The notes: generated by a model from the letters alone, not told the origin. Shown: positions 25,707 to 34,090, counted from the stretch's first letter. The stretch is 56,194 nucleotides of DNA from Flavobacteriales bacterium UBA4110 (GCA_002383165.1 DFXK01000015.1:3894-60087), one strand, 5' to 3'. Program-made: numbers and translations.

Positions 25707-25830
25707 CGATTCAAAGATAGAGAATCACGAAACAAGAATCAAGTGGAAACAAACAAGAAAAAAGGAAAAAGATTTAATAAAATGGCTTCGAGAGCCTCCG
25801 CCTTAAAAAATATCCATCAACAACTAATCA

Positions 25831-26385
25831 CTATTTTATCCTATCCGGATTCTGCTTCAGAAAACTGTCCCAGCCAGAATAAGATTTATCTGTAGAGATA
25901 CTTCCGGAGTTGAAATGATGGCAAACAGCAACGGCCAATCCATCAGAGGCATCCAGGTATTTTGTGGGGAATTCTTTCAGTTTTAAAAGATTTTGAAGCA
26001 TTCCCGCAACTTGTTCCTTGCTGGCATTTCCATTACCTGTGATTGCCATTTTGATTTTCTTTGGAGAGTATTCTATAATGGGAACATTTCTGTGGAGACT
26101 TGCTGCCATTGCAACGCCTTGTGCTCGTCCAAGCTTCAGCATACTCTGAACATTTTTCCCAAAGAAAGGAGCTTCCAGAGCGGTTTCGTCGGGATGATAT
26201 TCATCTATCAAAGCCAAAGTTTTATCGAAGATCACTTTAAGTTTTGTTTCGTGATTTTCATATTTTTTCAGGATCAATTCGTGGATAGCTACCAACTCCA
26301 TTTTATTTCCTTTGACAGAAATAATTCCAAAACCCATAATGCTTGTTCCAGGATCAATCCCTAAAATGACTTTTTCAACTAACAT
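25831..26385 (-). CDS. ruvC: Holliday junction resolvase RuvC
   Basis: This 184-aa endonuclease cuts Holliday junctions. The RNase H-like acidic residues are visible: Asp11 in ILGIDPGTS, Glu71 in LEAPFFGKN, and Asp145 and Asp148 in LDASDGLAVAVCHH. Length is normal. ruvA and ruvB are not nearby, which is usual in Bacteroidota. The gene is divergent from the M16 protease gene. Confidence 0.95.
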   Translation of the reverse strand: MLVEKVILGIDPGTSIMGFGIISVKGNKMELVAIHELILKKYENHETKLKVIFDKTLALIDEYHPDETALEAPFFGKNVQSMLKLGRAQGVAMAASLHRNVPIIEYSPKKIKMAITGNGNASKEQVAGMLQNLLKLKEFPTKYLDASDGLAVAVCHHFNSGSISTDKSYSGWDSFLKQNPDRIK

Positions 26386-26486
26386 ATCGGCAAAATTACG
26401 TTAAGATTTTCATAAATATCGAATACAAAATGTATTTTAAAAGAAAAGTATTTAATTTTAGATACTTAAAAATTAACAATCAAAAT

Positions 26487-29219
26487 ATGAAGAATCTTCT
26501 ACTGACTGTGGCTGTCGTTTTCTATGCTGGGCTTAGCACGCCTGCATTTGCACAAAAAGCCGAAACTCCAAAATTTATTAGCAATACAGAAGGGATCAAA
26601 GAATATTCCCTGAGCAACGGGATGAAAGTTCTTTTGCTATCGGATCCATCTCAAAGTAATGCTGTTGTGAATATCGTTTATAATGTTGGTTCCAAGCACG
26701 AAGGTTATGGCGAGAAAGGTATGGCTCACTTGCTGGAGCATATGTTGTTCAAAAGCACGAAAAAATTAGGTGATATCAAAAAAATGTTGTCTGACAAAGG
26801 TGGAAATGCCAATGGAACAACTTGGTATGACAGAACCAATTATTATGAAGTTTTCCCATCCAATGATGAGAACTTAAAATGGTTTTTGGAAATGGAAGCT
26901 GACAGAATGATTAATGCAACGATTCTTCAATCTGATTTGGATAAAGAATTTTCTGTGGTGAGAAATGAGTTTGAAATTGGGGAAAATAGCCCGAGTGGTG
27001 TTTTGATGGAGCGGGTTATTTCTGCCGCTTATCTATGGCACAACTACGGAAATAGTACTATTGGAAGTAAAGAAGATGTGGAAAGAGTAAAAGCGGTGAC
27101 GCTTAGAAAATTCTATGAAAAATACTATCAGCCAGACAACGCAACTTTGATTGTCGCAGGAAAATTTGATGAGAAAAAAGCATTGGACTATATTGCGCAA
27201 TATTTCTCAACGATTGCAAAACCTGCAAGAGTTCTAGAAACGCCTTATACCGTAGAGCCTGCTCAGGATGGCGAACGTTTTGTAGAACTGAAGCGCGCTG
27301 GAGACAGCAAAGTGATTGGAGCGCTTTACCACACGGCTCCATATGCGGATAAGGATTATGCGGCGTTGGATGCTTTGCAGGAGATTTTAACGGCTGACCC
27401 TTCCGGTTACCTTTACAAAGCGATGATTGATTCTCACAAAGCGGCTTCTGTTTATGCTTATCAGCCTTTGGTGAGAGATGCGAGTTTTATGTATTTCGGT
27501 TTGGATATTCCGGCTGACAAAGATTTGAAAACTACGGAGAATGATTTCCGTGCCGAATTGGACAAGATTGCCACCATCAAATATACAGACCAAGATGTTG
27601 CGAGAGCGAAAGCAAAAATCCTTAAACAAGTAGAAAATATCAAAAATAACACGATTGGTTTTGCTATTAATTTAACAGAAATCATTGGTGCTGGAAATTA
27701 TAAATTAGGTTTTCTTTACAGAGACACTGTAGAGAAGTTAACTTTGGCGGATGTGCAAAGAGTTGCAGAAAAATATTTCAGAACCAATAACAGAACCATC
27801 GGTGTTTTCATCCCTGCTAAAGATGAAGTTAGAGTTAAAAATGTAGAATATTCTAATGAGCAAATTGCATCTTTAACAAAGGATTACAAAGGAAAAGCTC
27901 TGGAAAAAGAAGCAGCACCTTTCGAAGCGAGTATCAAAAACCTGAAAGCTAATTTGACAGAAGGAAAACTAAGCAACGGAATGAAATATGGCGTTATCAA
28001 AAAAGAGATCAAAGGAGGTAAAGTTCTAGGCAGCTTCCGTTTCCCAGTAAGTAATGCAAAAGATCTGAGTGCAAAATCTGACATCGGTTCTCTAATGGCT
28101 CAAGTTCTGAAAACAGGTACTAAATCTCATACCAAAGAGCAAATCCAAGATATGCTAGACCAATGGAAATCTAATGTTAACTTTGGATATGGCGGGCAAA
28201 CGTTTTTTGTAAACTTCAGCACTTACAAAGAAAGCCTTCCTAAAGTGATGGATCTTATCAAAGAAATCCTGACAGAATCTACTTTCCCAGAAGCAGAACT
28301 GGCAAAGACAATCAATGAGTACAACACTTATTTGGAAAGTTCTCTAAATGATCCTCAATCGATAGCATTCTCTGAAATCGAAAGAATTACAGAAAATTAT
28401 CCAAAAGAAAGCATCTACTATACACCATCTACAAAAGAGCAAATCGAAAGCTACAAAAAAGTAAAACGTGAGCAGCTTGTAGACTTCTACAACAAAATAT
28501 TGGGAAGTAATAACGGTGTGGGAACTATTGTTGGCGACGTAGAACCAAAAGCCACTTCTACTCTATTGGAAGGAACATTTGCAAAATGGAATTCCAAATC
28601 AAAGTATGAATACATCAAACCGGAATTGTTCGCAACCAAAAAACAGGACAAAGAATATCTGACTCCAGATAAAGAAAATGGCGCTGCGGTTGGAAAAATC
28701 AGTTTCTCTATGGATAGAAAATCTCCAGATTATCCGGCTTTCGTTATTGCTAATGAAATGTTAGGAAGCGGAGGTTTCTTGACTGCAAGAATCCCAACCA
28801 GACTTCGTGAAAAAGAAGGAATCAGCTACGGTGCAGGGTCTTTTGTTAATGTGCCTATTGACAACAACGTGGCATCTTGGTCTTGGTATGCATTCTTCAA
28901 CCCGACTAAAAAAGATGCGGTTAACAAAGCTTTGAAAGAAGAAGTGAACAAGGCAGTAAAAGACGGTTTCACAGAAGAAGAATTCAAGTCTAATTTAACT
29001 TCTTGGCTCAACTCCAGAAAAACAGGTCTTGGTAATGATAATACGTTGATGGGATTGGTTAATTCTCAACTTCAGTACGGACAATCTTTGGACGAGTATG
29101 ATGCTTTGGAAGCGAAAGTTTCTGCGCTTAAAGTAAGCCAGGTGAATGACGTTCTAAGAAAATACATCAGCGAAGACAAGTTGACTTCTGTATTTGCAGG
29201 AGATTTTAATAAGAAATAA
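26487..29219 (+). CDS. M16 zinc metalloprotease with two peptidase domains
   Basis: This 910-aa protein starts with a signal peptide (MKNLLLTVAVVFYAGLSTPAF). The first M16 domain carries the inverted zinc motif HLLEH (81-85) with the distal Glu in RNEFEIGEN. The second half is another M16-like fold without the HxxEH motif, as in single-chain M16 proteases (pitrilysin/PqqL type). It should be periplasmic and degrade peptides. A 19-residue longer frame begins at 26430, but ATG 26487 gives a clean signal peptide. A terminator follows. Confidence 0.9.
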   Translation: MKNLLLTVAVVFYAGLSTPAFAQKAETPKFISNTEGIKEYSLSNGMKVLLLSDPSQSNAVVNIVYNVGSKHEGYGEKGMAHLLEHMLFKSTKKLGDIKKMLSDKGGNANGTTWYDRTNYYEVFPSNDENLKWFLEMEADRMINATILQSDLDKEFSVVRNEFEIGENSPSGVLMERVISAAYLWHNYGNSTIGSKEDVERVKAVTLRKFYEKYYQPDNATLIVAGKFDEKKALDYIAQYFSTIAKPARVLETPYTVEPAQDGERFVELKRAGDSKVIGALYHTAPYADKDYAALDALQEILTADPSGYLYKAMIDSHKAASVYAYQPLVRDASFMYFGLDIPADKDLKTTENDFRAELDKIATIKYTDQDVARAKAKILKQVENIKNNTIGFAINLTEIIGAGNYKLGFLYRDTVEKLTLADVQRVAEKYFRTNNRTIGVFIPAKDEVRVKNVEYSNEQIASLTKDYKGKALEKEAAPFEASIKNLKANLTEGKLSNGMKYGVIKKEIKGGKVLGSFRFPVSNAKDLSAKSDIGSLMAQVLKTGTKSHTKEQIQDMLDQWKSNVNFGYGGQTFFVNFSTYKESLPKVMDLIKEILTESTFPEAELAKTINEYNTYLESSLNDPQSIAFSEIERITENYPKESIYYTPSTKEQIESYKKVKREQLVDFYNKILGSNNGVGTIVGDVEPKATSTLLEGTFAKWNSKSKYEYIKPELFATKKQDKEYLTPDKENGAAVGKISFSMDRKSPDYPAFVIANEMLGSGGFLTARIPTRLREKEGISYGAGSFVNVPIDNNVASWSWYAFFNPTKKDAVNKALKEEVNKAVKDGFTEEEFKSNLTSWLNSRKTGLGNDNTLMGLVNSQLQYGQSLDEYDALEAKVSALKVSQVNDVLRKYISEDKLTSVFAGDFNKK

Positions 29220-29241
29220 TTAAAAAGATTATTCTAAAAAT

Positions 29242-29281
29242 AACCCTTTCAAAGTTCCAAACTCTGAAAGGGTTTTGTTTT
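29242..29281 (+). terminator. Intrinsic terminator after the M16 gene
   Basis: AACCCTTTCA (29242-29251) pairs with TGAAAGGGTT (29265-29274) and is followed by TTGTTTTT. It marks the left boundary of the accessory module. Confidence 0.85.
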
Positions 29282-29380
29282 TAAGAGATTTTTTTCGCTA
29301 TTGATTAAAGCTTTGATATAATCTCGATATTTAGATTTAACTTACTAATTATTTTACAGTTATTAACTCGAATACAATTT

Positions 29381-29420
29381 TATGTAAAAATTATATACAA
29401 AATTATGTAAAAATTATATA
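29381..29420 (+). promoter_or_regulatory. Two direct repeats upstream of the accessory-module promoter
   Basis: The 17-mer TATGTAAAAATTATATA occurs twice, at 29381-29397 and 29404-29420, with a 23-bp period. The second copy abuts the TTG that may serve as the -33 box. This is the position expected for operator sites of an autoregulator such as the XRE protein encoded by the second gene. Confidence 0.55.
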
Positions 29421-29445
29421 TTGTTATTTTTTTTCCTTATCTTTG
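29421..29445 (+). promoter_or_regulatory. Putative promoter of the accessory module
   Basis: TATCTTTG (29438-29445) matches TAnnTTTG. The best upstream TTG (29421-29423) is only 14 nt away, shorter than usual, so the -33 assignment is uncertain. The transcript would start near 29452, giving a leader of about 65 nt. Confidence 0.5.
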
Positions 29446-29456
29446 TGAAACAAAAA

Positions 29457-29521
29457 AATCTCTGTGGGTAGCAGAGATTATAAGTTTTCAAAGTGCTGCA
29501 AATAAATATTTTGAACTTATG
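29457..29521 (+). promoter_or_regulatory. Structured leader that can mask the start codon
   Basis: Two adjoining hairpins can form. AATCTCTG (29457-29464) pairs with CAGAGATT (29472-29479). Directly after it ATAAGTT...CAAA (29480-29492, with a 2-nt bulge) pairs with TTTGAACTTAT (29510-29520), whose last two bases belong to the ATG at 29519. Translation of the first gene could thus be controlled by RNA folding. This is read from the sequence; no energy calculation was made. Confidence 0.5.
29488..29499. repeat. Left copy of a 12-bp inverted repeat bracketing the first module gene
   Basis: TCAAAGTGCTGC here is the exact reverse complement of 30179-30190. This copy lies in the leader, 19 nt before the first gene. 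Confidence 0.75.
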
Positions 29522-30172
29522 GCAGAACTTAATAGTTTTGAATGGTTTGGCAAAGATAATAATTTGTCAAGAAGAATGCAAGGAAAAAGAAGGCTTGCTT
29601 CTGAAAGTGAATGTAAAGTTGAGTTAAAAAAAGAACTGCAACTATTGTTTAATGTTTTTTATACAGCTTTAGATAAAACAAATGTTGTTTTATCGGCATT
29701 TCAACCTTCTCATAGGTCTAGAACCTTTGAAGCAAGTGTAATGCAAAGTAGTTTCGCTGAATCTCTTTCTAATAGTTTTGGAGAAAAAGCGTTTTATGGA
29801 AAGTATAAAAGATTAATTTTAAGAACTAATGGTTATCTTATTTTGTTTAAGAAATTAAACAGCAAAGGAAAACCAATGAATATTAAAACTATTAATGTTC
29901 AATCTATTTTAAGTCAAAACCAAGTTTTAGATTTGTTTTCTAATTCTGACTATAATGATGAACCAATTTTGTATTTTGGTTATCAAAAAAATAGATTTGG
30001 TCAATTTGTAAATCCACAATTGGTTTATATTGACTATGGGGAAATTAACTTTTCAATTAGTGAGAAAGATATGGATATTACAATTCCTGTTTCTTCCATT
30101 AATGTGGTTAATGAAAATAAAGAAGTTGTTCCTAAATTAAAGGAAAAGAATAACTTAAAAAAAGCTAATTAA
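29519..30172 (+). CDS. Unrecognised protein, first gene of a module with an XRE-ImmA/IrrE protein
   Basis: I do not recognise this 217-aa protein. It has no signal peptide or membrane segment. It begins MAELNSFEWFGKDNN and has a basic N-terminal third, a central part with SHRSRTFEASVMQSSFAES and KYKRLILRTNGYLILFKK, and a beta-rich later part (ILYFGYQKNRFGQFV, YIDYGEINFSI); the Lys/Asn-rich tail is probably disordered. The gene is markedly AT-rich compared with the neighbours, which suggests transfer. It is followed 49 nt downstream by an XRE/ImmA-IrrE gene, a partner often found with toxins or phage repressors. A toxin or effector role is inferred only from this context. Confidence 0.8.
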   Translation: MAELNSFEWFGKDNNLSRRMQGKRRLASESECKVELKKELQLLFNVFYTALDKTNVVLSAFQPSHRSRTFEASVMQSSFAESLSNSFGEKAFYGKYKRLILRTNGYLILFKKLNSKGKPMNIKTINVQSILSQNQVLDLFSNSDYNDEPILYFGYQKNRFGQFVNPQLVYIDYGEINFSISEKDMDITIPVSSINVVNENKEVVPKLKEKNNLKKAN

Positions 30173-30178
30173 TAATCC

Positions 30179-30190
30179 GCAGCACTTTGA
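30179..30190. repeat. Right copy of the 12-bp inverted repeat
   Basis: GCAGCACTTTGA is the exact reverse complement of 29488-29499 and lies between the two module genes, 31 nt before the second. The pair could be binding sites for the XRE protein, arms for long-range mRNA pairing, or remnants of insertion. Confidence 0.75.
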
Positions 30191-30221
30191 TTACTTTTTA
30201 GCAATTATTGAGAGCATTACT

Positions 30222-31271
30222 ATGAATCACAAACAACTAACATTCGCAAGAGAATTTAGAGGATATTCTCAAACTGAGTTATCAAACCAAATTCAAGGTC
30301 TTTCTCAATCCAATCTTTCGAAATTTGAGAAAGGATTAGGTGTTTTATCAGAAGAAATTCAGAAAACTATTATTGATTTCTTGGATTTTCCTGAAGATTT
30401 TTATAATCGTAAAATCAATAGTGTTATTGAAAATGCGAATTATAGAAAAAGAGCAACTGTTAGTAAATCTAAAATTTTAAAATTTGAAAATAAATGTAAA
30501 ATTATTGGCTATGTTGTCGATGAATTATCGGAATCAATAGAATGGCCTGATTTTATATTAGCTCCTCTAAATGTTGAGGATGGATTTTCGCCAGAGTATA
30601 TAGCAAATTATACGAGAAGATTAATTAAATTAAGTATTGATGAACCAGTCAAAGATATTTTCTCAATTTTAGAATCTTCGGGAATTATTCTTTATGAAAT
30701 TAATGAGGATGAAAAATTTGATGGAGTTTCATTTATTACTGACAAAGGTTATCCTGTTATAATTGTGAATAAAAATTTTTCTAATGATAGAAAACGATTT
30801 ACAATTGCTCACGAACTTGGACATATTTTGATGCATAATGAAAATAATTTTCCAATTTCTTCATTTAGAGAAAAAGAAAAAGAAGCCAATCAGTTTGCTA
30901 GTGAATTTTTAATGCCAGAAAATTCTATAAAAAATTCTTTACGCAATTTAAGGTTAAATGAACTTGGGAATTTTAAGAATTATTGGTTAACATCAATGTC
31001 ATCAATTATAAGAAGAGCAAAAGATTTAAAATGTATAGATGATTATAAATACAAATATTTCTTAATAGAAATGAGTAGAAATGGTTTTACAAAAAAAGAG
31101 CCTATAGAAGTTTATATAGATAAACCTACTTGCTTAAAAAATGCTATTAATATTTTTAAAAATGAATTAGGATATTCATTTGAAGATTTTTCAAAATATA
31201 CAGCATTACCAAATGATATTATTGAAGTCATATTCAATTCTGATAACATTATTAAATTAAAAATTGTATAA
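30222..31271 (+). CDS. XRE-family regulator with ImmA/IrrE metallopeptidase domain
   Basis: This 349-aa protein starts with an XRE helix-turn-helix (about 6-58: YSQTELSNQI and LSQSNLSKFEKG). An ImmA/IrrE zinc protease domain follows with the HELGH motif at 197-201 and the third ligand region EKEANQFASEFLMP (Glu221). Such proteins act as repressors, antirepressor proteases that cleave a partner repressor, or antitoxin-like partners. It is paired with the unrecognised upstream gene, in similarly AT-rich DNA, and closed by a terminator. About 120 residues after the protease domain are not assigned to any known fold. Confidence 0.88.
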   Translation: MNHKQLTFAREFRGYSQTELSNQIQGLSQSNLSKFEKGLGVLSEEIQKTIIDFLDFPEDFYNRKINSVIENANYRKRATVSKSKILKFENKCKIIGYVVDELSESIEWPDFILAPLNVEDGFSPEYIANYTRRLIKLSIDEPVKDIFSILESSGIILYEINEDEKFDGVSFITDKGYPVIIVNKNFSNDRKRFTIAHELGHILMHNENNFPISSFREKEKEANQFASEFLMPENSIKNSLRNLRLNELGNFKNYWLTSMSSIIRRAKDLKCIDDYKYKYFLIEMSRNGFTKKEPIEVYIDKPTCLKNAINIFKNELGYSFEDFSKYTALPNDIIEVIFNSDNIIKLKIV

Positions 31272-31276
31272 ATAAA

Positions 31277-31301
31277 AAAATCCCTCTTATGAGGGGTTTT
31301 T
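31277..31301 (+). terminator. Bidirectional terminator at the right edge of the accessory module
   Basis: CCCTC (31282-31286) pairs with GAGGG (31291-31295), and the flanking A and T runs extend the stem. Both strands have a T-tract. It separates the module from the convergent VOC gene. Confidence 0.8.
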
Positions 31302-31303
31302 AT

Positions 31304-31681
31304 TTATATGATAATTCTGTCAGAAACAATAATCTTGTAATGGTCACAATCCTCAAAACAGATTCCGTTTTCTTTCCAATAAGGATTTTTAGGTTCGAGG
31401 ATGGGGACTTTATAAAGTTCAAGATTAGCCACAATCTTCTGAAACTCTTCCAACAATTCCGGATAGAAAACCAAGATGTCATCGTCATCTGATTTAGATT
31501 CAGGAATGTTATTGTCCTGAGTGAATTCTAAATGCCAATTCTCATTCTCCTTTCCAAGAAAAATACCATCATAACCATTATGCTGCTTGAAATCTCCAAG
31601 AACTTTAAAATCCAAAACCTTGGTATAAAAACCAATCAGCTTCTCCAAATTCTGAGTATGTCGTGCGTATCGGAAAACCAT
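31304..31681 (-). CDS. VOC-fold protein (glyoxalase/bleomycin resistance family)
   Basis: This 125-aa protein has the vicinal-oxygen-chelate layout: an N-terminal strand with His8, LEKLIGFYTKVLDFKVLGDF, a middle NWHLEFTQ, and a C-terminal GICFEDCDHYKIIV. It could bind a metal and act on a small substrate, but the reaction is not evident. It follows hemH on the same strand with a 12-nt gap, so the two are likely co-transcribed. Confidence 0.8.
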   Translation of the reverse strand: MVFRYARHTQNLEKLIGFYTKVLDFKVLGDFKQHNGYDGIFLGKENENWHLEFTQDNNIPESKSDDDDILVFYPELLEEFQKIVANLELYKVPILEPKNPYWKENGICFEDCDHYKIIVSDRIII

Positions 31682-31693
31682 TGGATTTAGAAA

Positions 31694-32755
31694 TTAATGA
31701 AAATAAAAATCATTCAGCTTTTCTTCACAAAGTGTTTTTACGACTTGTACCCAGCTTTCTTTTTCGTTCAGACAAGGGATGTAATCGAATCTCTCGCCGC
31801 CGCCGTGCAGGAAAATTTCCTTCCCTTCCTCCGAAATCTCTTCCAGCGTTTCAAGGCAGTCTGACACAAAAGCCGGACAAACAATTGCCAGTTTCTTGAT
31901 TCCTTTTTTGCCAAGACCCTCCAACGTAGCATCCGTGTAAGGTTCCATCCATTTGTCTTTCCCCAATCTGGATTGAAACGTAACAAGAGCCTTCTCTTTA
32001 GGAATTCCCAATTTCTCACAAACCAACTCTGTCAATTTGTAGCATTGGTGTCTGTAACAGAATTTGTGCGAAGGATTATCTTCTTTTTGACAACAATTAT
32101 TCATGTTACAAGTCTTTGTAGGGTCGGTTTTGTAAATATGACGCTCCGGAACACCGTGATATGAAAACTGTAACAAATCAAAATCCGCAGGCAGTTTTTC
32201 TCGGATACTTTCTGCCAGAGAATTGATGTAAATCTCGCGGTCATAAAACGGTTCTACATAATTGATTTTGACATCGGGAAAGAATTTTTTTCGGACTTCC
32301 TCGGCTTTTTCAATCACCGTTTCTGTAGTGCTCATCGCATATTGCGGATAGAGTGGAAACAAAGTAATATTGGTGATGCCTTGGTCTACCAACTCTTGGA
32401 TTCCGTTTTTGATCGACGGTTCTGCATAACGCATTCCCAAACCAACCGGAACATCTACTAACTTTTGAAGTTCTTTCTGGAGATTCTTGGAAATCACAAG
32501 CAAAGGAGAGCCTTGGTCTGTCCAAACGGTTTTGTAAGCTTCCGCAGATTTTTTTGGTCTGGTTTTCAGAATAATTCCTTGAACCAAAAGTGCTCGGAAA
32601 ATCCAGCGATAATCGATGACTTTTTCATCCATCAAGAATTCGTCCAGATAGTTTTTCACATCTTCAACGCTTGTCGAATTTGGAGAACCGAGGTTTACAA
32701 GTAGAATTCCCTTTCGGTTATTGGTTGTTGTTGGTTGTTGTTGGTTGGTTTCCAA
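31694..32755 (-). CDS. hemH: Ferrochelatase
   Basis: This 353-aa enzyme inserts iron into protoporphyrin. GILLVNLGSPNS at the N-terminus and the catalytic FSYHGVPERH are characteristic. A Cys-rich stretch follows (CNMNNCC...CYRHQC), a feature I associate with Bacteroidota members of the family. The start is uncertain: no ATG lies upstream of the conserved core, and the longest frame begins at TTG 32755 and reads through a repetitive AAC/ACC tract (about 32718-32750) that encodes a Gln/Thr/Asn-rich leader. The true start may be any codon in that tract. Confidence 0.92.
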   Translation of the reverse strand: METNQQQPTTTNNRKGILLVNLGSPNSTSVEDVKNYLDEFLMDEKVIDYRWIFRALLVQGIILKTRPKKSAEAYKTVWTDQGSPLLVISKNLQKELQKLVDVPVGLGMRYAEPSIKNGIQELVDQGITNITLFPLYPQYAMSTTETVIEKAEEVRKKFFPDVKINYVEPFYDREIYINSLAESIREKLPADFDLLQFSYHGVPERHIYKTDPTKTCNMNNCCQKEDNPSHKFCYRHQCYKLTELVCEKLGIPKEKALVTFQSRLGKDKWMEPYTDATLEGLGKKGIKKLAIVCPAFVSDCLETLEEISEEGKEIFLHGGGERFDYIPCLNEKESWVQVVKTLCEEKLNDFYFH

Positions 32756-32783
32756 TATTGAAAATAATTATGATTTAAAAAGT

Positions 32784-32856
32784 CTTCGACTCCGCTTAGA
32801 CTGACATTCTTCAAAAACATTTATTTTAAAAATTGTCACGCAGAGCGGAGTCGAAG
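32784..32856. repeat. Palindromic intergenic repeat between the Nfu gene and hemH
   Basis: CTTCGACTCCGCTTAGAC (32784 on) and GAGCGGAGTCGAAG (ending 32856) are inverted arms of about 23 bp that match at roughly 19 positions. GC content exceeds the flanks. It looks like a dispersed intergenic element and contains no gene. Confidence 0.6.
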
Positions 32857-32917
32857 CGTAAATTTAATAATTTTTAATCGAAGAAAAATCGATCAATCAA
32901 AAACTATCAACTAAATA

Positions 32918-33796
32918 TTATCCATTTACAGCTTCCACATTCTCCACCAATTCCGGAACGAACTGTTTTAGGATATTCTGGATACCATTTTTCAAAGTTG
33001 CTGTGGAAGAAGGGCAACCACTACAAGCACCTTGCAGAAGCATTCTAGCTGTTTTATTTTCTCCGTCGTACTCAATCAAAGAGATTTTTCCACCGTCATT
33101 TTCTACTGCAGGAGCAACATATTCATTTAGGATATCACTGATTTTCTGCTCGTCATTAGTATATTCTCTGTTGATGATTTTCAAAACAGGATTTTCGTGA
33201 GCGTGAGGTTCCAAATTGGAAATCGTTTTTCCTGCCTGCAAAAATTCTGCAATGAAAGAACGAACCTGATTCATGATTTCGTGCCATTGAAACTGGTCAT
33301 CCTTGGTTACGGCAACGAAATTATCGCTCACGTAAACTTCCTTCACAAAATCAAAAGCGTCATATAATTCTTTTGCCAAAGGTACTTCCTCTGCTTCTTC
33401 TCTATTTTTAACTTCGATGAATCCGTCCATCAACATCTTGCTGGAAATGAATTTCATCACGGCCGGATTCGGCGTCATTTCAGAATAAATCTGGTATGCT
33501 TCTTTTCTTTTCTGAAGGTAGATTCTTGGATTGGCGAGCAATTCGTCTTCGATGATATTTTTCAAACTTTCTGCTACGTGCTCCCATTCTACGGAATCCT
33601 GCTTCGCCACGGCTACGAAATTAGCTGTGATGAAAATCCGGTCCACAAAAGGATAATTAAATAATTCCTGAGCTAATGGTATTTCCGAAATGTCAGAATC
33701 TCTGTCCAGTTCTAGTGAACCGGGAATCAAAGTGTAGTCCGCAACGAACTTCATTACTTTTTTATTTTCCGTAGGTTCTATAATGATTTCTCGCAT
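32918..33796 (-). CDS. Nfu/NifU-type iron-sulfur scaffold protein with duplicated N-domain
   Basis: This 292-aa protein contains two Nfu N-terminal domains (about 10-95 and 108-190). They have parallel phrases: PLAQELFNYPFVDRIFIT with NFVAVAKQD in the first, and PLAKELYDAFDFVKEVYV with NFVAVTKDD in the second. The C-terminal NifU domain carries the cluster-binding CSGC in GACSGCPSSTATL. It would carry Fe-S clusters to apoproteins. hemH lies downstream on the same strand, but a repeat separates them. The duplication of the N-domain is clear from the sequence. Confidence 0.9.
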   Translation of the reverse strand: MREIIIEPTENKKVMKFVADYTLIPGSLELDRDSDISEIPLAQELFNYPFVDRIFITANFVAVAKQDSVEWEHVAESLKNIIEDELLANPRIYLQKRKEAYQIYSEMTPNPAVMKFISSKMLMDGFIEVKNREEAEEVPLAKELYDAFDFVKEVYVSDNFVAVTKDDQFQWHEIMNQVRSFIAEFLQAGKTISNLEPHAHENPVLKIINREYTNDEQKISDILNEYVAPAVENDGGKISLIEYDGENKTARMLLQGACSGCPSSTATLKNGIQNILKQFVPELVENVEAVNG

Positions 33797-33814
33797 TTTA
33801 AATATATTGAACTA

Positions 33815-33822
33815 CAAAATTA
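33815..33822 (-). promoter_or_regulatory. Putative -7 promoter box of the Nfu gene
   Basis: On the minus strand this reads TAATTTTG, a match to TAnnTTTG, 18 nt before the start codon. No -33 box was clear. The rest of the gap to 33966 shows nothing else. Confidence 0.35.
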
Positions 33823-33966
33823 TCGTAATTTGGTGGAAGAAAAAAGCTGATAAATAGTAAGATGATGTTAAGTTTTGATTCTGAGCATCTTTGCAGGTTT
33901 TTGATTTTTTCTATTGGTTTCATTTTTGGCTCAATGAATGTCAAAATTTGATGGAAAGACCAATCT

Positions 33967-34049
33967 GCGCCCCGACCTGAACGGAGCTCTTTTTATTTTT
34001 TCTTTGGAAAAATAAAAAAGCGGGAGTGGAGGACGGATAAAGGCGCCCA
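33967..34049 (-). repeat. Dispersed repeat family R1, copy 1
   Basis: On the minus strand this runs from TGGGCGCCTTTATCCGTCC to GTTCAGGTCGGGGCGC, with an internal A/T-rich hairpin of complementary runs. Nearly the same block occurs at 45148-45230, and a more divergent one at 51539-51620. It is far more GC-rich at its ends than typical intergenic DNA here. No reading frame is evident. Confidence 0.8.
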
Positions 34050-34090
34050 AATATTTACACTTAATAATTAACAATCAATCATTTAAAAAA

